Of a DNA stretch of 38,892 nt, positions 18,360 to 26,315 are shown piece by piece (position 1 is the stretch's first letter; each line of letters starts with the position of its first letter). This DNA comes from Chloroflexota bacterium (GTDB taxonomy: Bacteria > Chloroflexota > Anaerolineae > Aggregatilineales > Phototrophicaceae): assembly GCA_013388735.1 (NCBI GenBank), contig JACAES010000030.1, forward strand, positions 1 through 38,892, given 5' to 3'. The notes below the pieces were generated by a model that was not told where the DNA came from, did no database searches, and worked only from the letters and a program-made list of their open reading frames with translations. Both the position numbers and the translations under genes were made by a program.

Positions 18360-18929
18360 ATGATCGAGCGCGTTAAGACGATGACTGTGGCAGAATTCGT
18401 GCGGCTGTACGACGCGGAAGGGCCGTTCGAGATCATCAATGGGGAGATTGTCAAAGTGAGTCCGACGGTTGCGGGACACGGAGACAAAGCCAAGACCCTG
18501 TATGATGCGATTTTGATTTTTGATCCTCAGAAGACCCGTGTCGCTGCTTACTTTGATTCACCATTCGTACTCCTCGAATCCTCGGATTGGGTGAGAGGTT
18601 CGCGTGTGCCGGATATTATGGTTTTCCATGCCGACCGGATTGCCCGCTATAAGGCAGAAAATCCTGACTGGGAAGATAAACCGTTTGCGCTTGTCCCCGA
18701 TCTGGTTGTCGAAGTGATCTCCACCCATGACAATTACACCGACGTGGACGCCAAAGTGGAACGTTACCTGGACGACGGCGTGCAGGTAGTCTGGGTGGTT
18801 GACCCCAGGCGTAAAACGATCAAGGTGCAGCGGCAGGGAACGTACCGAACGCTGCACGTCGGCGATACGCTCACCGGCGACGAGGTGATTCCCGGTTTTG
18901 AACTGACGCTTCAGGCCATATTTGCCTAA
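18360..18929 (+). CDS. Uma2 family protein (PD-(D/E)XK nuclease-like)
   Basis: 189 residues of the Uma2/DUF820 family, a restriction-endonuclease-like fold that is very abundant in cyanobacteria and Chloroflexota. Candidate catalytic positions are all present: E24 in FEIINGEI, D85 in VPDIMVF, D114 and E118 in PDLVVEVIS and K132 in DAKVERYL. The C-terminal WVVDPRRKTIKVQ and GDEVIPGFEL segments are also typical. The ATG at 18360 follows GAGG at a spacing of about 8. It ends immediately before the ATG of the NUDIX-GNAT gene (TAAATG), so the two are probably translated in series. The biological role of the family is unknown; some members lie near mobile elements, but none is visible here. Confidence 0.9.
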   Translation: MIERVKTMTVAEFVRLYDAEGPFEIINGEIVKVSPTVAGHGDKAKTLYDAILIFDPQKTRVAAYFDSPFVLLESSDWVRGSRVPDIMVFHADRIARYKAENPDWEDKPFALVPDLVVEVISTHDNYTDVDAKVERYLDDGVQVVWVVDPRRKTIKVQRQGTYRTLHVGDTLTGDEVIPGFELTLQAIFA

Positions 18930-19904
18930 ATGCCCCCGCTCACCTTCTGCCCCATCTGCGGCCAGGCGCTCGGCCAGCGCAAGGAAGGCGGGCGGCTGCG
19001 CCAGGCCTGCCCGGACTGCGGCTACATTCATTACGTGAATCCCGTCCCGGCGGTCGGTCTGCTGATCGAGATGGACGGCGGGCTGGTGCTGATCCGCCGG
19101 GGACAGCCGCCGCACCAGGGCGAATGGACGCTGCCGAGCGGTTTCATCGAGGCGGACGAAAGCGCCGAAGAAGCCGCCGTCCGCGAGGCCGAGGAAGAAA
19201 CCGGCCTCAAGACTGAAATCGTTGAACTGGCCGGGGTGAACTCCTTCCCGGAAGGCCCACCCACCAGCGGCATTATCATCTTCTTCCGGCTGCGCCCGAT
19301 CGGCGGCGACCTGCACGGCGGGGATGACGCGGTAGAAGCGCGCGTCTTTCAGCCGGTCGAACTGCCGCTGCTGCCGTTCCGCACCCACCGGGAAGCGGTC
19401 GCCCAGTGGTTAGATAACCGCAAGCGGCAGACCGGCGAAGCGCAGGCCATCCCGCGACGGCGCAGCCGTCCGTTCACCATTCGCCCCGCCGAAACCGCCG
19501 ACGCCGAAGAGATCATGGGGCTGCTGATGCTCATCCCCGCCAACCGCGACCTCAGCCCGGAAGCGCGGCGCGAAATCCTGTGGCGCTTCCGCGAGTCGGA
19601 AGGTTTCGAGGTCTTCGTGGCCGAAAGCAACCAGCAACCGCCGCTGATTATCGGCTTCATCGCACTGTCGGTTGTGCGCACGCTGACGGAAGGCCGGGGC
19701 TTCATCAACGATATGGCCGTGCTGCCCACTTACCAGCGGCGCGGGGTGGGCGCGGCGCTGCTGGAAGCCGCCTTGCAGAAAGCCGAACGCCGCAGCCTGC
19801 GAACGGTGATGGTCAACACCGAACGCGCCAACGAACAGGCGCGGGCTTTTTACGCCGCGCTCGGCTTTTCCGAAGAAACCATTCTGCGTCTGAAAATCCG
19901 CTGA
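18930..19904 (+). CDS. Zinc-ribbon NUDIX hydrolase fused to GNAT acetyltransferase
   Basis: 324 residues with two enzymes in one chain. Residues 1-35 form a zinc ribbon (C7, C10, C27, C30), as in NudC-like NUDIX proteins. Residues 36-160 are a NUDIX hydrolase: the box fits GX5EX7REUXEEXGU exactly, from G71 through E77, R85-E86 and E89-E90 to G92-L93, so it should cleave a nucleoside diphosphate linked to another group. Residues 172-322 are a GNAT domain with the CoA-binding segment VLPTYQRRGVGAALLEAAL and NERANEQARAFYAALGF. The ATG directly abuts the Uma2 stop. A strong bidirectional terminator follows 11 bases after the stop. Substrates of both halves are unknown; a shared pathway is inference from the fusion. 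Confidence 0.93.
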   Translation: MPPLTFCPICGQALGQRKEGGRLRQACPDCGYIHYVNPVPAVGLLIEMDGGLVLIRRGQPPHQGEWTLPSGFIEADESAEEAAVREAEEETGLKTEIVELAGVNSFPEGPPTSGIIIFFRLRPIGGDLHGGDDAVEARVFQPVELPLLPFRTHREAVAQWLDNRKRQTGEAQAIPRRRSRPFTIRPAETADAEEIMGLLMLIPANRDLSPEARREILWRFRESEGFEVFVAESNQQPPLIIGFIALSVVRTLTEGRGFINDMAVLPTYQRRGVGAALLEAALQKAERRSLRTVMVNTERANEQARAFYAALGFSEETILRLKIR

Positions 19905-19915
19905 AACAAAAAACG

Positions 19916-19948
19916 TCCGGGGCGCTGTGGTTTCGCCCCGGATTTTTG
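19916..19948. terminator. Bidirectional intrinsic terminator
   Basis: TCCGGGGCG (19916-19924) and CGCCCCGGA (19934-19942) form a perfect 9-bp stem with a 9-base loop, followed by TTTTTG on the plus strand. On the left an A-run (ACAAAAAAC) gives the T-run for minus-strand transcripts. It therefore serves both the NUDIX-GNAT gene and the convergent nucleoside hydrolase. Confidence 0.88.
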
Positions 19949-19952
19949 ATCT

Positions 19953-20954
19953 TTAGCCGTTGAGCGTTTCGATGAACCGCTGCTCGAATGCCGCCGCGTC
20001 CGGCGCGGTCGCCACGCGAATTTCCGGGCCGTTGCCAACCGGTTTAGTGCGCCCATTCTCTGGCCCCGGCGTATCAATCACAGTCACGTCGCGGTCTTGT
20101 AGCGCCACCAGGCTTTCGTCGCTCAGCACCGCCGCCGCCAGCGGATCCCAGAAGTAATAGCCGCCGGACTCGATAAACCCCTGGCTACCCACCAGCATGT
20201 TATAGACAAATTCGGCTTCGGGGGTTTGCCGGGCGGCATCTAGCCGTCCCACAAAATCCATCGTCACCGGCACATCGTTGGTTGCGTCCAGCGGAACCAG
20301 CGTCACCGGCGCGCCGGATTCAAATACCAGCCGGGCCGCGTGCGGGTCACAGAAGATGTTCCACTCGGCGGTGGTGTTCTGCTCGGTGACGCCTGAACCG
20401 GCCACGTCCACCGCGCCACCCATGATATAAATCATCTCGATCTTTTCGATCAGGGACGGGTCGGCATCCAGCGCCGCGCCGACGTTGGTCAGCGGGCCAA
20501 GCGCCAGCACCGTCACCGGCTCCGCCGACACCTCTACCACCGATGTAAACAGGGCTACGGCATCCTGTTCGGCTGCCGCGCCACCCGCCGGCAGGCCCAG
20601 CCCTTCGGCAGCTTCCATATTGGTGCGCCATTCCGCCGGGAAAGCGTTTTCGCCCATCAGCGGCGTTTCGCGCCAGCAGCTTACCGGCACGTCCCCGTAA
20701 TCGGCCAACGCCAGCAAACCGAGCGCGATGTGAACGCCGGCATCGCAGTAGGCCAGCCCCGTGCCGGTGACGGTGATCGCCTGGACGGCCACATCCGGGG
20801 TATTCAGCAGGTACAGAATCGCCATCCAGTCATCCGAACCCATGTCAGTATCAATAATGACCGGACGCGCCGTCTGCGCGGCGGTCGGCAGCGCCAGGCT
20901 AAAGCTCAGCAGCAGCCCCACCAGTAGCCCAAAAAGAACTGTTTTCCTCAACAT
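19953..20954 (-). CDS. Exported nucleoside hydrolase (IUNH family)
   Basis: 333 residues. Residues 1-27 are a signal peptide: a basic MLRK, a long Leu/Val/Phe core and an ALPTAAQ cleavage region. The mature protein is an inosine/uridine-preferring nucleoside hydrolase, which splits ribonucleosides to base and ribose. The calcium-binding motif is DTDMGSDD (35-42); the usual form is DTDPGxDD. Later family motifs LALGPLTNVG, AEWNIFCDPHAA and FWDPLAAA are present. A TTG lies one codon upstream (20957), but the ATG at 20954 is better placed after GGGAGGAAAGG. A minus-strand TATAAT at 21013-21018 probably drives it. An external location suggests nucleoside scavenging outside the membrane, which is inference from the signal peptide. 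Confidence 0.92.
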   Translation of the reverse strand: MLRKTVLFGLLVGLLLSFSLALPTAAQTARPVIIDTDMGSDDWMAILYLLNTPDVAVQAITVTGTGLAYCDAGVHIALGLLALADYGDVPVSCWRETPLMGENAFPAEWRTNMEAAEGLGLPAGGAAAEQDAVALFTSVVEVSAEPVTVLALGPLTNVGAALDADPSLIEKIEMIYIMGGAVDVAGSGVTEQNTTAEWNIFCDPHAARLVFESGAPVTLVPLDATNDVPVTMDFVGRLDAARQTPEAEFVYNMLVGSQGFIESGGYYFWDPLAAAVLSDESLVALQDRDVTVIDTPGPENGRTKPVGNGPEIRVATAPDAAAFEQRFIETLNG

Positions 20955-21012
20955 CAATCCTTTCCTCCCAACTCTATTTTTTCACAACAAACGATCATTC
21001 ATTACACCTTCT

Positions 21013-21018
21013 ATTATA
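21013..21018 (-). promoter_or_regulatory. Predicted -10 of the nucleoside hydrolase promoter
   Basis: On the minus strand this reads TATAAT, a perfect -10, with a leader of about 50 bases to the ATG at 20954. No convincing -35 was found at 16-18 bp. Confidence 0.5.
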
Positions 21019-21087
21019 AGCACATTCTGCGGCCCAAAAGCGCGTTTTTTCGTTGCCGGAACAGCGCAGGAATGGGTATGATAAGGT

Positions 21088-21116
21088 TTGACATCACTCA
21101 TGGGTTATGTTAATCT
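21088..21116 (+). promoter_or_regulatory. Predicted promoter of the nuo operon
   Basis: A perfect TTGACA -35 (21088-21093) is followed after 17 bp by TAATCT (21111-21116) as the -10. Transcription would start near 21123, giving a leader of about 50 bases before nuoA with GGAG ahead of its ATG. Confidence 0.65.
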
Positions 21117-21173
21117 CAGTTTAGTTTATTTGTGCCGTATTGAACAAACCAAATCCAGTTAACGGAGATCAAC

Positions 21174-21533
21174 ATGGCGTTACAGGATTTCGCCCCCATC
21201 GGCGCGTTATTGTTTCTGGCATCTGCCGTAATGCTGCTGGTGGTTTTTATTTCGCGGCTGTTCGGGCCATACCGCCCCAACCCCCGCAAAAGCGCCCCTT
21301 ACGAAAGCGGCATGAAACCCATCGGCCCCGCCATTCGCCGGATGCCGGTGAAGTTTTATCTGGTGGCGGTGCTGTTTATCCTGTTTGATATTGAGGTGAT
21401 CTTCTTTCTGCCATGGGCAGTAGCCGTCCGTGATCTGGGTGTTTACGGTTTAATCGTCATGGGTGTGTTCCTGTTTATCCTGACGGTCGGCTTCATCTAC
21501 GAATGGAAGAAGGGAGCGCTGGAATGGGAGTAA
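21174..21533 (+). CDS. nuoA: NADH-quinone oxidoreductase subunit A
   Basis: Small membrane subunit at the joint between the peripheral and membrane arms of complex I. 119 residues with three hydrophobic helices (about 5-27, 58-82, 87-110). The conserved loop [18 protein letters not shown] and the [13 protein letters not shown] helix identify it. ATG with GGAG upstream. First gene of the operon; its last ten bases overlap the start of nuoB, as expected for coupled translation. Confidence 0.96.
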   Translation: MALQDFAPIGALLFLASAVMLLVVFISRLFGPYRPNPRKSAPYESGMKPIGPAIRRMPVKFYLVAVLFILFDIEVIFFLPWAVAVRDLGVYGLIVMGVFLFILTVGFIYEWKKGALEWE

Positions 21534-22012
21534 TCAGCTCCAAACTCGGCAATCTGGGCATCGTCACCACCACGCTTGACGAAGCAGTCAACTGGGGACG
21601 CACCGGCGCGATGTGGCCGCTGCTGTTCGGTCTGGCCTGCTGCGCGATTGAATACATGAGCACTCAGGCGTCCAACTACGACCTGTCGCGTTTTGGTATG
21701 GAGCTGAACCGCGCCAGCCCGCGCCAGGCCGACCTGCTGATCGTGGCCGGGCGCGTTTCGCGCAAGATGGCCCCCGTCATCCGGCAGCTGTACGACCAGA
21801 TGGCCGCCCCCAAGTGGGTGATTTCGATGGGCGACTGCGCCTCGTGCAGCGGCGTTTACAACAATTATGCGCTGGTACAGGGCGTGGACGAGATCATCCC
21901 GGTGGACGTTTACGTCGCGGGCTGCCCGCCGCGCCCGGAACAGTTGATTCATGGCATCCTCGCGCTGCACGAAAAAGTGCGCGGCGAACATATCAAAGAA
22001 TGGGCGAGTTAA
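21524..22012 (+). CDS. nuoB: NADH-quinone oxidoreductase subunit B
   Basis: Peripheral-arm subunit holding the terminal [4Fe-4S] cluster N2, which passes electrons to quinone. 162 residues from the ATG at 21524. The cluster ligands C39/C40 ([10 protein letters not shown]), C105 (GDCASCSG) and C134 (AGCPPRPEQ) are all present. An ATG-less upstream extension is open to 21503, but GGGAG just before 21524 and family alignment favour the later start. It overlaps nuoA by 10 bases. Confidence 0.96.
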   Translation: MGVISSKLGNLGIVTTTLDEAVNWGRTGAMWPLLFGLACCAIEYMSTQASNYDLSRFGMELNRASPRQADLLIVAGRVSRKMAPVIRQLYDQMAAPKWVISMGDCASCSGVYNNYALVQGVDEIIPVDVYVAGCPPRPEQLIHGILALHEKVRGEHIKEWAS

Positions 22013-22031
22013 CCGGTTTAAGGAACGGGCG

Positions 22032-22580
22032 ATGACTATACCTAGCGCGCTTGATCCGGCTGCGGCTCTGAGAACGGCGCTGCCGGATGTTTTGTTGGAT
22101 ACCGTAGCGTTCCGCAACGAAACCACACTGGTTGTGGCGCGGGAACACATTGTCGAAGCCGTGACCTTCATGCGGGACACACCGGGGCTGGTTTACAACT
22201 ACCTGTCGGACATCAGCGCCGCGGACTATTGGGAGCCTTACGGCGGCTGGGGCGAACGCCCGGAGCGGTTCGCCGTCTCGTATCATCTGCTGTCCATGCT
22301 CTACAAACGGCGGCTGCGGCTGAAGGTGTATGTGCCGGAGGACGACCCGGTTGTGCCGACCATCCTCGGCGTCTGGCCGGCGGCCAACTGGCTGGAGCGC
22401 GAAATTCATGACCTGATGGGCATTCGTTTCGACGGCCATCCCGACCAGCGCCGGCTGATGCTGCCGGACGACTGGCAGGGACACCCGCACCGCCGCGACT
22501 ACCCGTTGGGTTATGAAACCATCATGTTCTCGTTTAACGCCGACGAGATCATGAAACACAAGCCTTTCGCCAAAGAATGA
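22032..22580 (+). CDS. nuoC: NADH-quinone oxidoreductase subunit C
   Basis: 30-kDa-type peripheral subunit of complex I that packs against NuoD and holds no cofactor. 182 residues. The diagnostic segment EREIHDLMGIRFDGHPD followed by RRLMLPDDW and HRRDYPLGYE is at the C-terminus. The frame is open further upstream, inside nuoB, but the ATG at 22032 has AGGAA at normal spacing and falls just after nuoB. It is separate from nuoD, not fused as in some enterobacteria. Confidence 0.95.
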   Translation: MTIPSALDPAAALRTALPDVLLDTVAFRNETTLVVAREHIVEAVTFMRDTPGLVYNYLSDISAADYWEPYGGWGERPERFAVSYHLLSMLYKRRLRLKVYVPEDDPVVPTILGVWPAANWLEREIHDLMGIRFDGHPDQRRLMLPDDWQGHPHRRDYPLGYETIMFSFNADEIMKHKPFAKE

Positions 22581-22606
22581 CCCCAATCAAAGACAAGTGG
22601 TGAATT

Positions 22607-23869
22607 ATGGTTCTACAGACCCCCGAAAAAACCGGCGAAGTTTACAAATGGGAAGGCAGCGTTGAGGAACTCAAGGGATTGGTGACGGAACGCGCCATCA
22701 CCGGCGAAACCATGCTGCTGAACATGGGGCCGCACCACCCCAGCACGCACGGCGTTCTGCGCCTGCTGCTGGAACTCGACGGCGAGGAAATCGTCTCCTG
22801 TCTGCCGGATGTCGGCTACCTGCACACCGGCATCGAGAAAAACATGGAACACAAGACGTATGAAAAATGCGTCACGCTCACCGACCGCATGGACTACCTG
22901 GCACCCATGTCCAACAACCTGGCCTTCTGCCTGGCGGTGGAAAAGCTGGTAGACCTGGACGTGCCGGAGCGCGCCAGCATTATCCGCGTCATCTGCATGG
23001 AATTAACGCGCCTCAACAGCCATCTGGTCTGGCTCGGCACGCACGCGCTGGACATGGGCGCGATGAGCGTTTTCCTGTACTGCTTCCGCGAACGCGAGAT
23101 CATCCTGGAGATGTTCGAGATGCTCTCCGGCCAGCGTATGATGAGCAGTTACATCCGCCCCGGCGGCGTCTGGCGCGACATCCCGCCGGAGTTCCTGCCG
23201 GCGCTGGAAAAATTCCTGGACTACATGCCGGCCAAAATTGACGACTACGAAAAACTGCTGACCAATAATCCGCTCTGGATTGACCGCACCCAGGGTATCG
23301 GCATCATCGAACCGGACGTGGCGATGGCCTGGGGTGTTTCCGGCCCCAGCCTGCGGGGCAGCGGCGTCAGTTGGGACATTCGCAAGGCCATGCCTTACAG
23401 CGGCTACGAGCAGTACGACTTTAACGTGCCGGTGGGCGAACACGGCGATGTGTACGACCGCTTTTACGTGCGGATCCTGGAAATGCGCGAAAGCGTGAAT
23501 ATCCTCAACCAGGCCGTGAAACGGCTGACGCCTGCAGGCCCGTTCCGTTCCGATAATCGCAAGTTTGTGCCGCCGCCGCGCCGCGAACTGGGGCAGAGCA
23601 TGGAGGCGGTCATCCACCACTTCAAACTGTGGACGGAAGGCTTTAGCGCGCCGGACGAAGAGGTTTTCGTCGCCATCGAAAGCCCGCGCGGCGAACTGGG
23701 CTGTTATCTGCATGGGACGGGCGGCAACAAACCGCGCCGCGTCCACTTCAAAACGCCGTCGTTTATGCACATCGCCGCCCTGCCGGTGATGAGCAAAAAC
23801 CACCTGATCGCCGATCTGGTGGGCATCATCGGCAGCGTGGACATCGTGTTGGGTGATTGTGATCGTTGA
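22607..23869 (+). CDS. nuoD: NADH-quinone oxidoreductase subunit D
   Basis: 49-kDa-type subunit that, with NuoB, forms the quinone-binding cavity; related to the large subunit of NiFe hydrogenases but without metal ligands. 420 residues. Hallmarks are NMGPHHPSTHGVLRLLLELD with the quinone-contacting His pair, GYLHTGIEKNMEHKTY, and the C-terminal GSVDIVLGDCDR. About 26 residues precede the core. The ribosome site is weak. A perfect palindromic repeat follows 17 bases after the stop. Confidence 0.96.
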   Translation: MVLQTPEKTGEVYKWEGSVEELKGLVTERAITGETMLLNMGPHHPSTHGVLRLLLELDGEEIVSCLPDVGYLHTGIEKNMEHKTYEKCVTLTDRMDYLAPMSNNLAFCLAVEKLVDLDVPERASIIRVICMELTRLNSHLVWLGTHALDMGAMSVFLYCFREREIILEMFEMLSGQRMMSSYIRPGGVWRDIPPEFLPALEKFLDYMPAKIDDYEKLLTNNPLWIDRTQGIGIIEPDVAMAWGVSGPSLRGSGVSWDIRKAMPYSGYEQYDFNVPVGEHGDVYDRFYVRILEMRESVNILNQAVKRLTPAGPFRSDNRKFVPPPRRELGQSMEAVIHHFKLWTEGFSAPDEEVFVAIESPRGELGCYLHGTGGNKPRRVHFKTPSFMHIAALPVMSKNHLIADLVGIIGSVDIVLGDCDR

Positions 23870-23886
23870 TTTGATTTACGTCAACC

Positions 23887-23916
23887 GTAGGGGCGGGTTT
23901 GGGAACCCGCCCCTAC
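23887..23916. repeat. GC-rich palindromic repeat, copy 2 (nuoD-nuoE gap)
   Basis: GTAGGGGCGGGTT (23887-23899) and AACCCGCCCCTAC (23904-23916) form a perfect 13-bp stem with the loop TGGG. It is the best-preserved copy of the family. It fills the gap between nuoD and nuoE and ends just before the nuoE ribosome site (AAGGAA). Confidence 0.88.
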
Positions 23917-23932
23917 ATGAAGGAAATCATCT

Positions 23933-24427
23933 ATGGCTCTGAGCGACAAAAAATATTCGCAGCGCATCGAGGCCGCCTTCGCCAAATACCCGGACAAACG
24001 CTCGGCGGTCATGCCGCTGCTGTATCTGGCGCAGGAAGAATATGGCTGGGTCAGCCCGGAAGGCATCCAGGAAGTGGCCGACCTGTGCGACATGGACCCG
24101 ACCCAGGTGCAGTCCATCGCCGGGTTTTACACCATGTACTCGGAAAAGCCGAAGGGCAAATACTGGCTTCAGGTCTGCACCGACCTGGCCTGCGCCCTGC
24201 GCGGAGCGGACGAGTTTTACGAGGAACTGAAAGCCGAACTGGGCGTCGAGGACGGCGGCACGACCGAAGACGGCCTGTTCACCGTCGAGCATGTGATGTG
24301 CCTGGCCGCCTGTGATAAAGCGCCTATGCTCCAGTGCAACTTCCACTTTATGGAAAACCTGGACATGGACAAAATGCGCGCCTGGATTGCCGAAAAGCGG
24401 GCGGAAGCGGCGAAGGCGAAAAAGTAA
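23933..24427 (+). CDS. nuoE: NADH-quinone oxidoreductase subunit E
   Basis: 24-kDa-type thioredoxin-fold subunit carrying the [2Fe-2S] cluster N1a beside the NADH site. 164 residues. The ligands are C82 and C87 (CTDLAC) and C123 and C127 (CLAAC), the standard spacing. The N-terminal helical part includes AVMPLLYLAQEEYGW. ATG with AAGGAA at a spacing of 8. Lies between two copies of the palindromic repeat. Confidence 0.96.
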   Translation: MALSDKKYSQRIEAAFAKYPDKRSAVMPLLYLAQEEYGWVSPEGIQEVADLCDMDPTQVQSIAGFYTMYSEKPKGKYWLQVCTDLACALRGADEFYEELKAELGVEDGGTTEDGLFTVEHVMCLAACDKAPMLQCNFHFMENLDMDKMRAWIAEKRAEAAKAKK

Positions 24428-24432
24428 GGATC

Positions 24433-24458
24433 AGGGGCGGGTTTCTAAGCCCGCCCCT
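24433..24458. repeat. GC-rich palindromic repeat, copy 3 (nuoE-nuoF gap)
   Basis: AGGGGCGGGTT (24433-24443) pairs with AGCCCGCCCCT (24448-24458), with one G-T wobble and a TCTA loop. It begins 5 bases after the nuoE stop. Confidence 0.82.
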
Positions 24459-24484
24459 ATAGAGACAGAAACGGTGTGATAGCG

Positions 24485-25786
24485 ATGACGCATATCCTGC
24501 TACGTGGACGAGACATACCCGACATCTGGAAGTACGACGTTTACGTCGAAAACGGTGGTTACGAAGCCTTCAAAAAAGCCCTGAGTTTAGAGCCGAAGGC
24601 CGTCATTGACGAGGTGAAAGCCTCCAACCTGCGCGGGCGCGGCGGCGCGGGTTTTCCCACCGGCGTCAAATGGGGTTTCATCCCGCAGAGCGAGCCGGTT
24701 AAATACGTGGCCGTTAATGCCGACGAGAGCGAAACCGGCACGTTCAAAGACCGCGAAATCCTGGAGACCAACCCGCATCAGTTGATCGAAGGCGCGTTGA
24801 TCTGCGCCTGGGCCATCCAGGCGACAGCCGTGTACATTTACCTGCGCGGCGAGTTCTGGGACGTGGCGCACGAACTGGACAAACGCATCGAGGAGGCCCG
24901 CCGGGCCGGTTTCGTCGGTCAGAATATCCAGGGTACGGGCTGGTCGTGCGAGGTTTATACCCACCTGGGTGCGGGCGCGTACATCTGCGGGGAGGAAAGC
25001 GCCCTGCTCAACAGCCTGGAAGGCAAACTGGGGCAGCCGCGCGTGCGCCCGCCCTTCCCGGCCCAAAAAGGCGGCGGTCTGTACGGCGAACCGACGGTCG
25101 TCAACAACGTCGAAACGCTGGCGAACGTCCCCTGGATTATCACTAACGGCGCGGCAGAATACAAAAAGATCGGCACGGAACAAAGCGCCGGCACCAAGAT
25201 TTTCTGCGTCAGCGGCCATGTCGCCAAACCGGGCAACTACGAGCTGCCGATGGGCGTCACCCTGCGCGAACTGCTTTACGAACATGCCGGCGGCGTGCCG
25301 GGCGGCAAAGCCATGAAGGCCATCCTGCCGTCGGGCGGCTCTGGCCCGATCATCCCGGCGACTGATGCCGTGCTGGATACGCCCTTAACCTACGAAGATA
25401 TGAGCAAAATCGGCTCGATCCTGGGGTCGGCCTCGATCATCGTCATGGACGAAACGGTGGACATCACCTGGGTGGCCGCCAAAGTGACCAAATTCTTTAA
25501 GCATGAAAGCTGCGGCAAATGTACGCCCTGCCGCGAAGGCACGTACTGGCTGGATAAAGTCCTCGACCGGATCATGGCCGGGCAGGCACAGGTTTCGGAC
25601 ATCGAACTGATTGATAACGTCGCCAAAAACATGCAGGGCGTGACGCTGTGCGCGCTGGGCGACTTCGCCGCCAACCCGATCATCTATACCATCAAGAACT
25701 TCCGCGACGATTTTATGCAGCACGTCCAGAAGGCGGACATCAAACCCGCGTCCAAAGCGCGCCAGGCCGCGCCGGCGGGGGACTAA
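24485..25786 (+). CDS. nuoF: NADH-quinone oxidoreductase subunit F
   Basis: 51-kDa-type subunit that binds NADH and FMN and holds cluster N3. 433 residues. The NADH/FMN loops are LRGRGGAGFPTGVKWGF and VNADESETGTFKDREIL. The [4Fe-4S] ligands are C343, C346 and C349 (SCGKCTPCREGTYW) plus C389 (TLCALGDFAANPI). The GTG at 24476 is in frame three codons earlier; the ATG at 24485 is preferred because the protein then begins at the family's usual position. The presence of E, F and G means this complex is built to take electrons from NADH. Confidence 0.96.
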   Translation: MTHILLRGRDIPDIWKYDVYVENGGYEAFKKALSLEPKAVIDEVKASNLRGRGGAGFPTGVKWGFIPQSEPVKYVAVNADESETGTFKDREILETNPHQLIEGALICAWAIQATAVYIYLRGEFWDVAHELDKRIEEARRAGFVGQNIQGTGWSCEVYTHLGAGAYICGEESALLNSLEGKLGQPRVRPPFPAQKGGGLYGEPTVVNNVETLANVPWIITNGAAEYKKIGTEQSAGTKIFCVSGHVAKPGNYELPMGVTLRELLYEHAGGVPGGKAMKAILPSGGSGPIIPATDAVLDTPLTYEDMSKIGSILGSASIIVMDETVDITWVAAKVTKFFKHESCGKCTPCREGTYWLDKVLDRIMAGQAQVSDIELIDNVAKNMQGVTLCALGDFAANPIIYTIKNFRDDFMQHVQKADIKPASKARQAAPAGD

Positions 25787-25795
25787 AAGCGGCTT

Positions 25796-26254
25796 ATGAC
25801 CGACGAAACCGAAGCATTTGCCCACAACCCGCCCGCCGACTTCGACCCTTCCGACGGGCAGGACGTTTCGGCGGAATCAGAAACCGTCCACAGCGCACAA
25901 ACGTCGCTGGGCGGGTGGCTGCGGCGCTTGTTTTCTCGCTGGGGCGAAGCCGACAGCGCGGCGCGGCTGGAAGACTTGAACCAGATGGTTGAGTGCCAGC
26001 CGCAAGCGGCGGTGAACTATCTGTTCCGGGGCGAGCTGTACCTTAAAAATGCCGACTACGAAAATGCCGCCGCCGACTTTCGCCGCGCGAGTGATCTGGC
26101 GGCGGAAGAGTTCGACCGGGCTGACTGGGGATTGGTGGCGCAAACCCTGCGCGACCGGGCGCTGGCCGGCTTGCAGCAGGCGGAGCGCCGGCTGAACATC
26201 AGACAGGCGCAGGCCGGCAGCGGGGATAGTTTGCCGCCGGCTGAAGTTTCGTAA
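25796..26254 (+). CDS. Small TPR-like protein inserted between nuoF and nuoG
   Basis: 152 residues, not a standard complex I subunit. Residues 1-38 are acidic and low in hydrophobics (probably disordered). A short amphipathic stretch GGWLRRLFSRW follows at about 39-49. Residues 56-140 are helical with one clear tetratricopeptide-like motif (YLFRGELYLKNADYENAAADF) in two short halves, then a final amphipathic helix. It starts 9 bases after the nuoF stop, and nuoG starts 61 bases after its end, so it belongs to the nuo transcript. TPR proteins mediate protein contacts, so an assembly factor or accessory subunit is possible, but that is inference from position. Codon use looks like that of its neighbours. 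Confidence 0.85.
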   Translation: MTDETEAFAHNPPADFDPSDGQDVSAESETVHSAQTSLGGWLRRLFSRWGEADSAARLEDLNQMVECQPQAAVNYLFRGELYLKNADYENAAADFRRASDLAAEEFDRADWGLVAQTLRDRALAGLQQAERRLNIRQAQAGSGDSLPPAEVS

Positions 26255-26315
26255 TTGAGGCGGAATTCGCTAAACTAGACACACGTTTTCGAGCAGCGTT
26301 GTGACCGAGGCGACG

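Noticed and set aside
26255..26276. Promoter before nuoG using TAAACT at 26271-26276
   Set aside because: The -10 resembles that before nuoJ, but the 17-bp upstream position (TTCGTA) is a poor -35, and TTGAGG is only 10 bp away.
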